DNA of 61,009 nt from Pseudoalteromonas sp. BSi20652 (lineage in GTDB: Bacteria; Pseudomonadota; Gammaproteobacteria; Enterobacterales; Alteromonadaceae). Location of the stretch: NCBI RefSeq assembly GCF_000239855.1, contig NZ_BADT01000028.1:1-61009 (forward strand). The letters run 5' to 3'. This document shows, one piece after another, positions 26,025 through 36,418 of the stretch. Below the pieces are notes generated by a model. The model was not told where the DNA came from, did no database searches, and saw only the letters and a list, made by a program, of their open reading frames with translations. The position numbers and the translations under genes were made by a program. Each line of letters begins with the position of its first letter. Position 1 is the first letter of the stretch.

Positions 26025-26591
26025 CTACTTTTTAACAAATTTGGTTAAAATAACAATGCGCTGACCGTCAACTCGCCCTTCAATATGTTCAGGATTGCTC
26101 GTTAAGCCAATATTACGTACTGCGGTGCCACGCTTAGCGGTAAGGCTACTGCCTTTAACGTCTAAGTCTTTAATAAGCGTAACAGTATCGCCTGCTTGAA
26201 GTACTACACCGTTGCTATCAACATGTTTAACGTCATCATCTTCTGCAAGCGCTTTTTTAGCCCAAACGAGTGTGTCTTCTTCAAGGTAAATCATGTCTAG
26301 CGCATCTTGTGCCCAGCCATTATCGGGCGCCAAACGCGAAAGCATTCTATAGGCGACAACTTGTACTGCGGGAATTTGGCTCCACATGCTGTCGTTTAAA
26401 CAATGCCAATGTGTTGGTGTTAACTCACTACTAATTTCTATTTGATCTTTACAAGTTTGGCATGTGTAAATGCATTTGTCTGAATGGGTTTCGTTTACAG
26501 GAGGTACTTCGTAAACAGAGAGGTTTTCTGTTGCTGCACATAATTCACATTGATTACTACTGCGTTCAATTAAGGCTTTTTCAATACTCAT
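26025..26591 (-). CDS. PhnA/YjdM-family zinc-ribbon protein
   Basis: A 188-residue protein of the PhnA (YjdM) family. An N-terminal zinc ribbon (CELC at about 15-18 and CQTC near 44-47) precedes a helical middle, and the C-terminal PhnA SH3-like domain contains VVLQAGDTVTLIKDLDVKG and GTAVRNIGLT. Despite the historical name it is not a phosphonatase in most species; its function is unclear. It is monocistronic. Confidence 0.85.
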   Translation of the reverse strand: MSIEKALIERSSNQCELCAATENLSVYEVPPVNETHSDKCIYTCQTCKDQIEISSELTPTHWHCLNDSMWSQIPAVQVVAYRMLSRLAPDNGWAQDALDMIYLEEDTLVWAKKALAEDDDVKHVDSNGVVLQAGDTVTLIKDLDVKGSSLTAKRGTAVRNIGLTSNPEHIEGRVDGQRIVILTKFVKK

Positions 26592-26668
26592 GGAGGCTCT
26601 TTGATTCTATTCGAGTTAACATTTGCTGCTATTATACCCCATCACATTTATTTTGCGCCATTAATCCC

Positions 26669-27409
26669 TTAATTTTGTATGGGTATATCTGGTATGTATT
26701 TATCGGCAATTTGTTGAATAAAACCCTTATTGTGGAGAGTGTTAATCGCTTTGTTAATTGCAGGTAATAATGCTTTGTGTTTGCTCAATAAGCGAATTTT
26801 TAATAACCCATGTGAATACTGCTGACTAAAAGCAATGTCGACATTAAATTGCTTAGACCAGTGAAGAGCGGCCAGCTTTCCAATAATTGCTACATCAATG
26901 CGTTTACGAGAAAGTGCAATCATAAGCTCTTTTTCGGAAGGAAAATCTATGCGATTAAATAAGTTGTCGTCGTGATAGTAGTAACCTAATACGGTACCGA
27001 CGTTTTTATTATATAAACTGTTAGCATTTTGCCAGTCATTAATATTTTCAGGTAGGCTTACAATCATTTCTGTCGCATTAATTAACGGCTCAGAGTAAAT
27101 GTATTGAGGGCTATTTTGCTCACTTTCGGACAACCATTCAAGCGAGATAACATCAAAATCGATGACTTCATTTTGAAGGTATTTTGTAATTCGTTTTGTA
27201 GGTAAAGTTACGTGTGATGCGGATATGTTCGCATCATTTAGTATTTTTTCGATGATTTCAGGCAGTACGCCTGGCTTGACAGGGTTATTTGTATAATAGG
27301 GGTAGTAGTTTCCTGAAGAGCTAATACTATATTTCAAAGGCGTGGCATTGATACTCGCATAGGTAGAGAATATAAATAGCAAGGGACATACTTTAAAAAA
27401 CTGAATCAT
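26669..27409 (-). CDS. Periplasmic substrate-binding-like protein (SBP_bac_3 fold)
   Basis: About 246 residues with a signal peptide (MIQFFKVCPLLFIFSTYASI...). A family-3 binding fold follows: YYPYYTNNPVKPGVLPEIIE near the start, an EWLSESEQNS strand, GTVLGYYY, and the C-terminal INKAINTLHNKGFIQQIADK helix typical of amino-acid binding proteins. No transporter genes flank it, so it could be an orphan sensor or scavenging protein. An in-frame TTG nine bases upstream is an alternative start. It is divergent from the EAL-HDOD gene. Confidence 0.75.
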   Translation of the reverse strand: MIQFFKVCPLLFIFSTYASINATPLKYSISSSGNYYPYYTNNPVKPGVLPEIIEKILNDANISASHVTLPTKRITKYLQNEVIDFDVISLEWLSESEQNSPQYIYSEPLINATEMIVSLPENINDWQNANSLYNKNVGTVLGYYYHDDNLFNRIDFPSEKELMIALSRKRIDVAIIGKLAALHWSKQFNVDIAFSQQYSHGLLKIRLLSKHKALLPAINKAINTLHNKGFIQQIADKYIPDIPIQN

Positions 27410-27567
27410 GTTACTCAAATCCCATCCTTTATAATTAAAACTTTAACCTCAATGTTATGTATTTTTGGCATTTTTGCAATGATTACTATACTTATTTTCG
27501 GCAATTTGCATTAAAGTAAGCATATTATTGGCTGTTTTGCCATCTCTTACTACGGGTTTAGAGCCAA

Positions 27568-28831
27568 GTGGAATTAAATAATTTGCCAGAAGAGGCACAA
27601 AAAATAACTCAGTTTGTTGCGCGACAACCTATTTTTGATATAGACCTAAATGTCTTCTCGTATGAGTTGCTCTATCGGGACTCAGCTAATAACGCGTTTC
27701 CAGCAGGCACTTCTGACGTGCATGCGACAAGTCGACTTTTTTTAATGCATTAATGTTGGTAGGTTTAGATAGACTAACCGCGCATCATTTGGCTTTTATA
27801 AACTTGTCATCAGAAACTATTTTAGATAACTTCCCTAAACTTTTATTGCCAGAAAATAGTGTTATTGAAATAGTAGAGCGAACAGGTAATATTCCTGCGG
27901 TTGCTGAGCGTGTACAAGAACTCAAAAAAGAAGGGTATGTTTTTGCGTTAGATGATTACGATGACGATCCAAAATGGGAACCTTTATTAGCGCATGTTGA
28001 TTATATAAAAATTGAAATAGACGATGCGGTAATAAAAACCAATATGCGTATCAAAAAATTAAACGTGCAAATCCACATGCAAAAATAATTGTTGAAAGAA
28101 TAGAAACTCATGAGCAGTTTAATTTATTAAAATTGGCAGGCTGTGACCTATTTCAAGGATACTTTTTTTCACGTCCTGAAATGATCACTTACAAAGGTGT
28201 CGAACCTTCAAAATTAACCGTATTTGACCTGTTGCGCTTAACCGCCAAACAAACACTTTGCTTTAAAGAAATTAATCAACGAGTAGCAAGAGACGTAGCA
28301 ATAACAGCGAGGGTTTTAAAGCTTGCTAATGCTCGTTCAGGCAAAGCAAATTTAGTAATTACTTCTATTTCACAAGCGGTTATTTATTTAGGTGAAGACA
28401 CAATAAGGCAATTTGTTCGTGTATTGGCTATTAGCGAGTTAGGAATAGAAAAACCGACTGAGCTTACCAAGCTTGCTTTAACTAGAGCGCAATTTATGTC
28501 GCTTGTTTTAGATCAAAATAATAAAGAACTTAGTGAACAAGGCTACCTAGTGGGTTTGTTTTCTGTTCTTGATTCTATTTTAGATGCTGACTTAAAAGAC
28601 ATAGTTAAAGAGTTTGCTTTAGATGCAGCAATGTCAGATGCCTTGTTACACGAAAGTGGCATATTAGGTGAGTGCTTAACTTTAACAAAAGAGTTTGAAG
28701 TCGTTAATATAGATACGGCAATGATTCAATTAGCTAAAATAAATCCAGAGCTAGGTGTCGGGGATATATTTAATTTTTTACTGGATGCTATTTTATATAG
28801 TGATGACATTATTGAGGCGATAGCAGAATAA
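27568..28831 (+). pseudogene. EAL-HDOD signalling protein (YuxH/CdgJ-like), two frameshifts as sequenced
   Basis: Three frames together make a single protein of about 420 aa. The degenerate EAL half has VARQPIFDIDLNVFSYELLYR at its start, FINLS, VIEIVERTG, ALDDYDDDP, then KIIVERIETHEQF and CDLFQGYFFSRP. The HDOD half follows (LLRLTAKQTLCFKEINQRV, AVIYLGEDTIRQFV). The first break is at the T7 run 27737-27743 and the second at the A6 run 28053-28058; one base missing from each restores SRLFFNALMLVGLD and IKKIKRANPHAK. The EAL half lacks EAL itself (ELL), so it probably binds or senses rather than cleaves c-di-GMP; relatives control motility. The start is a GTG. The PqiA gene begins two bases after the stop. 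Confidence 0.85.
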
Positions 28832-28833
28832 AT

Positions 28834-29448
28834 ATGCGTAATTGGTTATCGGTAATAAGTGTAGTGGTTGCTCTTTGTTTATTGTTCCCTGGTATTACAA
28901 AACCAGTATTAACAATACAGGGCAACATAGATAAATCAAAACTAGCGCAAGCGGGTATTGAAATGCTGGCTGAAGAGGGTGATGGTCGAACTCGCAGCAT
29001 GCTAATGATGTTCTCGAACATGCTAGGGCTTGATAAGTTAGAAGGCGAAATTAGCGCTTATAACAAAACACAAAGTATTTTAGGCACAGTTAAAGAGCTC
29101 GCTAGCAATAATAACTTATTTGTAGCCGCTTTAGTGGGGTTGTTTTCTATTGTTATTCCAAGCTTGAAGCTGCTATTACAATTGCTTTATTGTTGCCTAC
29201 CTTTGAATGGGGTTAAGCAAAAGCTCGGTCTGGTTATTTGTGCATTAAGTAAATGGAGCATGGTTGATGTATTTGTTATTGCATTAATAGTGACTTACCT
29301 AGCAGGTAACGCCCATGGTAAAAGTGGTGAGCTACTTGTTATGAATGCACAATTTGGTGAAGGGTTTTGGTATTTTAGCGCATATTGTATATTTGCAATT
29401 ATCGCGAGTAACTTAATTAAAACACCTGCTAAACCGCAGTCTACATAA
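28834..29448 (+). CDS. PqiA-domain inner-membrane protein
   Basis: A 204-residue membrane protein with a single PqiA-like unit. It has an N-terminal TM (about 5-25), a periplasmic helical segment (about 30-85), then three further TMs, including the PqiA hallmark ALSKWSMVDVFVIALIVTYL. Canonical PqiA has two such modules and works with MCE proteins in lipid transport; this half-size version has no MCE partner here. It starts two bases after the EAL-HDOD stop, so it is cotranscribed with that gene. Confidence 0.78.
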   Translation: MRNWLSVISVVVALCLLFPGITKPVLTIQGNIDKSKLAQAGIEMLAEEGDGRTRSMLMMFSNMLGLDKLEGEISAYNKTQSILGTVKELASNNNLFVAALVGLFSIVIPSLKLLLQLLYCCLPLNGVKQKLGLVICALSKWSMVDVFVIALIVTYLAGNAHGKSGELLVMNAQFGEGFWYFSAYCIFAIIASNLIKTPAKPQST

Positions 29449-29512
29449 TTAAAGTATTTGTGGTTGCCGTTAGGTTACCTTACAATCATTTTAAAGTTTA
29501 TTAAAAGGCATA

Positions 29513-29905
29513 ATGTTGCAACGTTTTTACTCTAGTTTACTCATGATAACTTTGCTGCTCACTTTTGTGGGTCAGGCAGTTGCGTCTGTAGCTATGGTAT
29601 GCGAAATGCCACATATGCCAACTAAAACAGCAACGCATGCCCAAATGCCAATGACACACAGTAGTGATGCAACCGCTGTCGTTAGTATGTCTGAAAATAT
29701 GATGCAGATGGATTGTTGCGACGACGAAAGTACGCCACAAAATGACTGTAAATGCCCTATGAGTGGCTGCGCTGCTAACTCAATGCTTAATGTTGATACT
29801 TTATTTAGCGTTACTTTACTTGAATCTGAAAAAGTAAATGTACGTGTATTTACTACACAAATTAATATACCTCGTTCACTCTATCGCCCTCCTATGTCTG
29901 CTTAA
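29513..29905 (+). CDS. Secreted Met/His/Cys-rich protein upstream of the Cus efflux genes
   Basis: A 130-residue protein with a signal peptide (about 1-24, ending AVA). The mature part is dense in metal-ligand residues: CEMPHMPTKTATHAQMPMTH, then MMQMDCCDD, DCKCPMSGC. It resembles the CopL/DUF2946-type small proteins found next to copper-resistance operons in marine gammaproteobacteria. The plausible role is periplasmic Cu(I)/Ag(I) binding or sensing. It is followed 257 bases later by the cusC-like gene. Confidence 0.72.
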   Translation: MLQRFYSSLLMITLLLTFVGQAVASVAMVCEMPHMPTKTATHAQMPMTHSSDATAVVSMSENMMQMDCCDDESTPQNDCKCPMSGCAANSMLNVDTLFSVTLLESEKVNVRVFTTQINIPRSLYRPPMSA

Positions 29906-30162
29906 TAGCAGGATAGGTGTAATATCAATTTTATTGAAAACATGCTCATTCTAGCGAGTTAAATACCTCTCTAACTGCGTTAAAAGTTACTTATATAAAG
30001 CAACTATACTGCGTAATTTTTTCCTTGTTATAGAGCTATTTCCCTACCGCAATAATAGATCATTAATTCAATGCAATTGATATAAAAGGTTTTGTAAAAC
30101 TCCTAAACACCTTTTTTGCTTCCTAATTTAAGAATTTCTTTTATTTTTAGATGGAGCAGGTG

Positions 30163-31539
30163 ATGAACCACGCTGTAAGTATTAAAGTCGTATTATGTAG
30201 TGTTGTGTTATTTAGCACAGCTGTTAATGCGCAAAACAATTCAAATAACCCAAATATCGATACGCTAAAGCAAGCCCGCAATGAGCAAACGCTTAGCTTA
30301 ACGCAAGCGCTTAATTATGCACTAACGCATGAGCCATGGTTAAAAGCGAGTAGCTACCAAGAAGATGCCGCAATAGCGCAAAGTATTGCCGCAGGCACCT
30401 TGCCCGATCCTGTTTTAACGGTTGGCTTACTTAACTTACCTACTAACGGTTATGCGTTTGATCAAGAAGGGATGACGCAGCTTAAAGTTGATTTGAGCCA
30501 AAAGTTTAGCCGAGGGAATAGTTTAGCGCTTAAACAAAAGGCATTAGCTCAGTCTGCTCAACAATATCCTTGGCAGCGCGCCGATCGCTTAGCACAAGTG
30601 AAAGCAATTGTGATTGAGTCGTGGTTAAACGCGTATCGTGCTCAGCGAAGTATTGCTTTAATTGAGCAAGATAAAGGGCTATTTACTCAGCTTATTGAAA
30701 TTACCGAAGCAAGCTACGCAAGTACTTTAGGTAAAACACGCCAGCAAGATATTATTCGTGCGCAATTAGAGCTCACTCGCCTTGAAGATAAGCTGGTTAT
30801 GCTTGAGCAGCAATTTGAAAGTGCTAAAAACCGTTTAGCACAGTGGTTACCGATGAATATGCTTATGAATCCTTTAAACACCGAGTTTACTAAAACAACA
30901 GGGCTGGTTGATTTTGCAAACCTTGAATTTGATAAATTAATACAGTTGCTTATGGCGCATCCCGCAATTATTGCGATAGACAAAACCGTCACCGCAAAGC
31001 AAACCGAAGTTGCGCTCGCCAAGCAAAGCTACAAACCTCAAATGGGCGTTAATGTGGGTTATGGTTACCGAGATGATACGCCTATGGGGGAGTCGCGAGC
31101 TGATTTACTCTCTGTTGGATTTAGCATTGATTTGCCATTGTTTACTGATAACAGACAAGATCAACAGGTTAAATCGGCTATTGCTAGTGCAGAAGCTACT
31201 AAAACACAAAAGCTGGTGGCGCTTCAAAAACTCAAAGGCATGTACTTTAAGGAGTTTAGCCAACTCGCTCGTTTGCAAAAACGCGATGCGCTTTATCAAA
31301 ATACGTTATTACCGCAAATGTCAGAGCAATCTCAGGCAACACTAAATGCTTATACACGCGACGACGGGGATTTTTCTGATGTGATGCGCGCGCGCATTGG
31401 TGAACTTAACGCCAAAATAGACGCGCTTAATATTCAAGTAGATCAACATATTATTACCGCCCGCCTTAATTATTATGCAAGTAGCTTAGACACCCAAGTA
31501 ATGAGCGATAAAACTGGAGAATTGCACAATGAATACTAA
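30163..31539 (+). CDS. cusC: CusC-like outer-membrane efflux protein (TolC family)
   Basis: A 458-residue outer-membrane channel subunit with signal peptide MNHAVSIKVVLCSVVLFSTAVNA and two OEP repeats: LTQALNYALTHEPWLKA...DPVLTVGLLNLPTNG in the first and HPAIIAIDKTVTAKQTEVALAKQSYKPQ in the second. With the adjacent periplasmic adaptor and HME-RND pump it should form a tripartite Cu/Ag exporter. ATG 30163 is chosen over 30151 because GGAGCAGGTG lies just upstream. There is an 11-base overlap with the cusB-like gene. No lipobox cysteine is seen, unlike E. coli CusC. Confidence 0.88.
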   Translation: MNHAVSIKVVLCSVVLFSTAVNAQNNSNNPNIDTLKQARNEQTLSLTQALNYALTHEPWLKASSYQEDAAIAQSIAAGTLPDPVLTVGLLNLPTNGYAFDQEGMTQLKVDLSQKFSRGNSLALKQKALAQSAQQYPWQRADRLAQVKAIVIESWLNAYRAQRSIALIEQDKGLFTQLIEITEASYASTLGKTRQQDIIRAQLELTRLEDKLVMLEQQFESAKNRLAQWLPMNMLMNPLNTEFTKTTGLVDFANLEFDKLIQLLMAHPAIIAIDKTVTAKQTEVALAKQSYKPQMGVNVGYGYRDDTPMGESRADLLSVGFSIDLPLFTDNRQDQQVKSAIASAEATKTQKLVALQKLKGMYFKEFSQLARLQKRDALYQNTLLPQMSEQSQATLNAYTRDDGDFSDVMRARIGELNAKIDALNIQVDQHIITARLNYYASSLDTQVMSDKTGELHNEY

Positions 31540-33090
31540 TTTAAAGTTACTTGTTGCCGCCTTAGTCGGTGCGGGCGCATTTGCGTTAATTGGCGGCCTA
31601 GTGATGCAGTTTTTACCTAGCAGCTCGCCAATGCATGAACAGCAAAGCGCTGACAAACAGCCCTTATATTGGGTAGCCCCTATGGATAGTAATTACAGGC
31701 GTGACGCGCCAGGGCTTTCGCCAATGGGAATGGATTTAGTCCCTGTGTATGAAAGCGATAGCAACGCACAGGATGGACCAGGAGCTGTAACTATTTCGCC
31801 TGCAGTAGTTAATAACTTGGGTGTAAGAACTGCCAAAGTAGAGCTTAAAACACTTCACAGCGATATAAATACTGTGGGGTATGTGCAATATAACCAAGAC
31901 CAACTTATTCACATTCATCCGCGTGTAGAGGGCTGGATTGAAAGTTTATATGTTAAAGCACAAGGTGCACAAGTTAAAGCCGGTGAGCCTTTATATACTT
32001 TGTACTCACCACAACTGGTGAATGCACAAGAAGAGTTTTTATTGGCGGTGAATCGTAATAATACCGTGTTAATTCGCGCAGCAAAGGCGCGTTTAGAGTC
32101 GTTAAATGTGTCTGATGGATTTATCGAGCGCTTACAAAAAATAAAAAGATAATGCAAAATATTACTTTTTACGCAAAGCAAAGTGGTGTGGTAGATGAGC
32201 TAACAGTACGAGAAGGCTTTTACGTTAAACCAGGCACATCTATGATGAGTATTGCCCAGCTTGATGAAATTTGGGTAGAGGCACAAGTGTTCGAGCGCCA
32301 ATCAGAACAGGTGAGTGTTGGGTTGCCCGTTACAATGACGCTTGATTACTTAAAAGGTCAAAAGTGGGAAGGTAAGGTTGATTACATTTACCCCGCGCTT
32401 GATGCCAAAACCCGGACGCTGCGTGTAAGACTCAGGTTTGAAAATGCAGATCATCGGTTAAAACCAAATATGTTTGCACAAGTGAGCATTCACGCTAAAG
32501 CGAGTAAGGCGCAATTTATAGTCCCTAAAGAAGCGGTAATTCGCACGCAGCACCAAAATCGTGTGGTTATTGCATTAGGTGAGGGTCGTTTTAAATCGGT
32601 AGAAGTCGAAGTTGGGCAAATTAATAGTAATGAAGCGGTTATTTTGTCAGGTGTAATGACAGATGACACGGTAGTGACTTCAGCGCAATTTTTAATAGAC
32701 TCTGAGTCGAGTAAAAGCTCTGACTTTAAACGAATGGAAATGCCTAGTTCTAGTATTAGCTCAGGCATGAGTTCGGATTCTGGTTCCGGCTCAAATATGA
32801 ACATGGATATGCAGCCACAAAATGCGACTGTTAACGGCACTATTAATGCCATAGATACACAAAACCGTATTATTAATATTAGCCGAGAAGCCATTGAAAA
32901 ATGGAATCGAGAACCCGCTACAATGGACTTTGTATTAGCGCCAGATATTGATATTAGTCAGTTTGAAAATGCCCAGTATATTAATTTTACTTTTAGCATT
33001 ATTAATGATGAATTTGTAATCACTAAAGCGCAAAACGCAGAGCCGATTGATCATTCTACTATGCAACCTATGCAACATAGTTCTCACTAG
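31529..33090 (+). pseudogene. cusB: CusB-like periplasmic adaptor with fused C-terminal CusF-like domain, frameshifted as sequenced
   Basis: The membrane-fusion subunit links the pump to the outer-membrane channel. The first part (31529-32152) has an N-terminal anchor, a heavy-metal-binding segment (YWVAPMDSNY...GLSPMGMDLVPVYE), and barrel-sandwich/hairpin sequence. The second part (to 33090) has the beta-barrel domains, then a Met/Ser linker (MEMPSSSISSGMSS...MNMDM) and a CusF-like OB domain (NATVNGTINAIDTQNRIINI). The break is in the A6TA5 tract at 32136-32147; one extra A joins LQK to KKIMQNITFYAKQSG. It overlaps cusC and precedes cusA by eight bases. Confidence 0.88.
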
Positions 33091-33098
33091 GAGCCATT

Positions 33099-36000
33099 AT
33101 GATAACTGCCATTATTCGCTGGTCTGTTGGCAATCGCTTTTTTGTGTTGTTGCTTACATTAATTTTACTGGGCGGAGGATTGTTTGCACTAAAAAATACG
33201 CCCGTGGATGCCTTGCCTGACTTATCTGATGTTCAGGTCATTATAAAAACCACTTACCCGGGGCAAGCGCCGCAAGTAGTGCAAGACCAAGTTACATTTC
33301 CGCTCACCACAGCAATGCTTTCTGTGCCAGGTGCGCAAACAGTAAGGGGTTTTTCGTTTTTTGGTGACTCGTATGTTTATGTTATTTTTGATGAAAAAAC
33401 CGATTTGTATTGGGCGCGTAGCCGAGTACAAGAATACCTAAGCCAAGTAGCGAGTAGATTACCCGATAGCGCTACGCCAGAGCTTGGTCCTGATGCAACA
33501 GGCGTAGGTTGGATTTACTTATACGCACTGGTTGATAAAACAAATAAACACGATATTAGTCAGCTACGAAGCTTACAAGATTGGTTTTTAAAGTTTGAGC
33601 TACAAACCGTACCAGGAGTCTCTGAAGTGGCTGCTGTTGGTGGCATGGTTAAGCAATATCAAGTTAATGTTGAGCCTGATAAATTACGTGCATATGGTAT
33701 CCCGCTTAGCCTTATTCAAACGGCTATTCAACAAGGCAACCAAGAGATGGGTGCCTCAGTAGTTGAAATGGCTGAAGCTGAATACATGGTAACAAGCACC
33801 GGCTACATTAAAAGTGTTGCCGATTTGGAAGCTATTCCGCTTGGTGTAAACGCCAACGGTACTGCGCTGCAATTGCGTGATGTAGCTGATATTCGAGTCG
33901 GACCGCAAATGCGCCGTGGTATTGCAGAGCTTAATGGCGAAGGCGAAGTGACCGGCGGCATCGTTATTATGCGCTATGGCGAAAATGCACAAAAAACTAT
34001 TGAGCTGGTAAAAGCAAAATTAGAATCACTTAAAAAGGGATTACCAGAGGGCGTTGAAATAGTCCCTGTGTACGATCGCTCCAACTTAATTAATAACGCG
34101 GTAGATAATCTAACAAGTAAGCTAATTGAAGAGCTGATTGTAGTTGCTTTAGTGTGTGTGGTGTTTTTGTTTCATGTGCGCTCATCGCTGGTGGCGATTA
34201 TTACATTACCGCTTGGGATTTTAACGGCATTTATAATTATGTATTGGCAGGGGATTAACGCCAATATTATGTCTTTAGGGGGAATTGCAATAGCGATAGG
34301 CGCAATGACTGATGGCGCTATCGTCATGATTGAAAATATGCACAAACATATGGAAAAAACGCCCCTTACCAACGAAAACCGCTGGGAGGTTGTGGCTAAA
34401 TCGGCGAGTGAAGTGGGTCCTGCATTATTTTTTAGCTTATTAATTATTACCGTCAGTTTTATGCCGGTATTTATTTTAGAAGCGCAAGAAGGACGTATGT
34501 TTGCGCCACTGGCTTACACTAAAACCTATGCTATGGCAGCGTCTGCTGGGCTTGCGATTACCTTAGTGCCGGTATTAATGGGTTACTTTATTAGAGGTAA
34601 AGTGATTTCGGAGCAAAAAAATCCAGTTAACCGATTACTCGTCGCAGCGTATCGTCCACTACTTAACTGGGTGCTTAAATTTCCAAAAATGACATTGGTA
34701 CTCGCGGTGGTTGTTTCTGTTATTGGCTTTTACCCGGTAAATAAAATAGGCAGTGAATTTATTCCGCCACTCGATGAGGGCGATTTAATGTATATGCCCA
34801 CAACGTATCCTGGTTTATCGGTAGGTAAAGCGCGCGAAATACTACAGCAAACCGACAAGTTAATAGCCACAGTACCCGAGGTTAAAACAGTATTTGGTAA
34901 GGTTGGGCGAGCTGAAACTGCAACAGATCCTGCGCCGCTTACAATGATAGAGACGTTTATTCAGCTAAAGCCAAAAGACGAATGGCGCGAGGGCATGACT
35001 CTTGAAAAACTTAAAAAAGAACTCGACGGTTTGGTTAAGTTTCCGGGGCTGACTAATGCGTGGGTAATGCCAATTAAAACGCGTATTGATATGCTTGCAA
35101 CGGGTATTAAAACCCCTGTGGGAATTAAAGTTGCGGGACCAAAGTTGAGTGAAATTCAAAAAATTGGTCAGCAGATAGAAGTACTATTAAAAGATGTGCA
35201 AGGCACTGCATCGGTTTACTCAGAGCGAGTAGCCGGTGGACGTTATATAAAAGTAGATATAAATCGTGAAAAAGCCGCGCGTTATAGCTTAAACATTAGC
35301 GACGTACAGCAAGTTGTATCTACTGCAATAGGTGGTAAAAATGTAACACAAACGGTAGAAGGGCAAGAGCGTTACCCTGTTAATTTACGTTATCCGCAAG
35401 CATACAGAGACTCGCCAGAAGAGCTAATGTTGTTACCCATCGTAACGCCTACAGGGCAACGTATAGCACTTGGTGATGTAGCCGATGTATTTATTGAAGA
35501 TGGACCGCCTGGTATAAAAAGCGAAAATGCACGTTTAAACGGTTGGAGCTTTATTGATATAGATGGCGTTGATATTGGTACCTATGTTGAGCACGCTCAG
35601 CAAGTACTCGATAAAGACCTAATACTGCCAGCAGGTTATTCAATTACGTGGGCTGGGCAGTATGAATACATGCAGCGAGCTAAAGACAAACTGACTTATG
35701 TATTACCACTTACATTAGCAATAATTATTGTATTGCTTTACCTTAATTTTAGAAGCTTTGCTGAGGTCACTATTATTATGGCTACGTTGCCACTGGCAAT
35801 GATTGGTGGCGTATGGCTAATGTATTTAGAGGGCTTTAACTTTTCAGTTGCAGTAGGTGTCGGCTTTATTGCCTTAGCTGGGGTAGCGGTAGAAATTGGG
35901 GTCATTATGTTGGTGTATTTAAACCAAGCCTATCAAGAAAAATGCCTCGAAGCAGAGCAAGCCGGAAAACCGCTCAGCTTAGTGCAATTACAGCAAGCTA

Positions 36001-36218
36001 TTATTGAAGGAGCAGGGCTTCGAGTACGCCCGGTTATGATGACTGTCGCGACAATTATTATTGGCTTATTACCTGTACTTTATGGCACAGGCACCGGAAG
36101 CGAAGTCATGAGCCGAATAGCAGCGCCTATGGTTGGCGGTATGGGCAGTGCAATTGTACTCACCTTACTTGTTATTCCTGCGGTTTACCTACTGTGGCGC
36201 AAACAAGGACTTAAATAG
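33099..36218 (+). CDS. cusA: CusA-like heavy-metal efflux RND transporter
   Basis: The 1,039-residue inner-membrane proton-driven pump exports Cu(I)/Ag(I) from periplasm and cytoplasm. It has 12 TM segments in the RND arrangement with large periplasmic loops. Recognisable pieces are TPVDALPDLSDVQVIIKTTY, GATDGAI-type IAIGAMTDGAIVMIEN in TM4, the three methionine sites (DLMYMPTTYPG, LTMIETFIQLK, RIDMLATGIKTPVG) matching the CusA metal relay, and TLPLAMIGGVWLM. Length is standard (E. coli 1,047). It is the last gene of the cusC-cusB-cusA operon. Confidence 0.95.
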   Translation: MITAIIRWSVGNRFFVLLLTLILLGGGLFALKNTPVDALPDLSDVQVIIKTTYPGQAPQVVQDQVTFPLTTAMLSVPGAQTVRGFSFFGDSYVYVIFDEKTDLYWARSRVQEYLSQVASRLPDSATPELGPDATGVGWIYLYALVDKTNKHDISQLRSLQDWFLKFELQTVPGVSEVAAVGGMVKQYQVNVEPDKLRAYGIPLSLIQTAIQQGNQEMGASVVEMAEAEYMVTSTGYIKSVADLEAIPLGVNANGTALQLRDVADIRVGPQMRRGIAELNGEGEVTGGIVIMRYGENAQKTIELVKAKLESLKKGLPEGVEIVPVYDRSNLINNAVDNLTSKLIEELIVVALVCVVFLFHVRSSLVAIITLPLGILTAFIIMYWQGINANIMSLGGIAIAIGAMTDGAIVMIENMHKHMEKTPLTNENRWEVVAKSASEVGPALFFSLLIITVSFMPVFILEAQEGRMFAPLAYTKTYAMAASAGLAITLVPVLMGYFIRGKVISEQKNPVNRLLVAAYRPLLNWVLKFPKMTLVLAVVVSVIGFYPVNKIGSEFIPPLDEGDLMYMPTTYPGLSVGKAREILQQTDKLIATVPEVKTVFGKVGRAETATDPAPLTMIETFIQLKPKDEWREGMTLEKLKKELDGLVKFPGLTNAWVMPIKTRIDMLATGIKTPVGIKVAGPKLSEIQKIGQQIEVLLKDVQGTASVYSERVAGGRYIKVDINREKAARYSLNISDVQQVVSTAIGGKNVTQTVEGQERYPVNLRYPQAYRDSPEELMLLPIVTPTGQRIALGDVADVFIEDGPPGIKSENARLNGWSFIDIDGVDIGTYVEHAQQVLDKDLILPAGYSITWAGQYEYMQRAKDKLTYVLPLTLAIIIVLLYLNFRSFAEVTIIMATLPLAMIGGVWLMYLEGFNFSVAVGVGFIALAGVAVEIGVIMLVYLNQAYQEKCLEAEQAGKPLSLVQLQQAIIEGAGLRVRPVMMTVATIIIGLLPVLYGTGTGSEVMSRIAAPMVGGMGSAIVLTLLVIPAVYLLWRKQGLK

Positions 36219-36235
36219 TATAAAGCAACAAAACG

Positions 36236-36277
36236 ATAGAGCAGTGCCGTTACTCCCCACGCATTGCTCTATAAAAA
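36236..36277 (+). terminator. Possible terminator of the cus operon
   Basis: A 12-bp stem (36236-36247 with 36261-36272, one G-U) closes a 13-base loop. The tail is A-rich rather than T-rich, so it may be a Rho-associated or processing hairpin. Confidence 0.55.
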
Positions 36278-36418
36278 TTACCTATAATTTGTAAGTTGTT
36301 CTATTAAATAGCTAGTTATTACTCACATTTATATTAACCAACTGTTTTTTAAATGATTTTTAATTGGCACGCTTTACGCAATGTATTTCCTATACAGTCA
36401 ACTAAGTAAGGAATGCAC

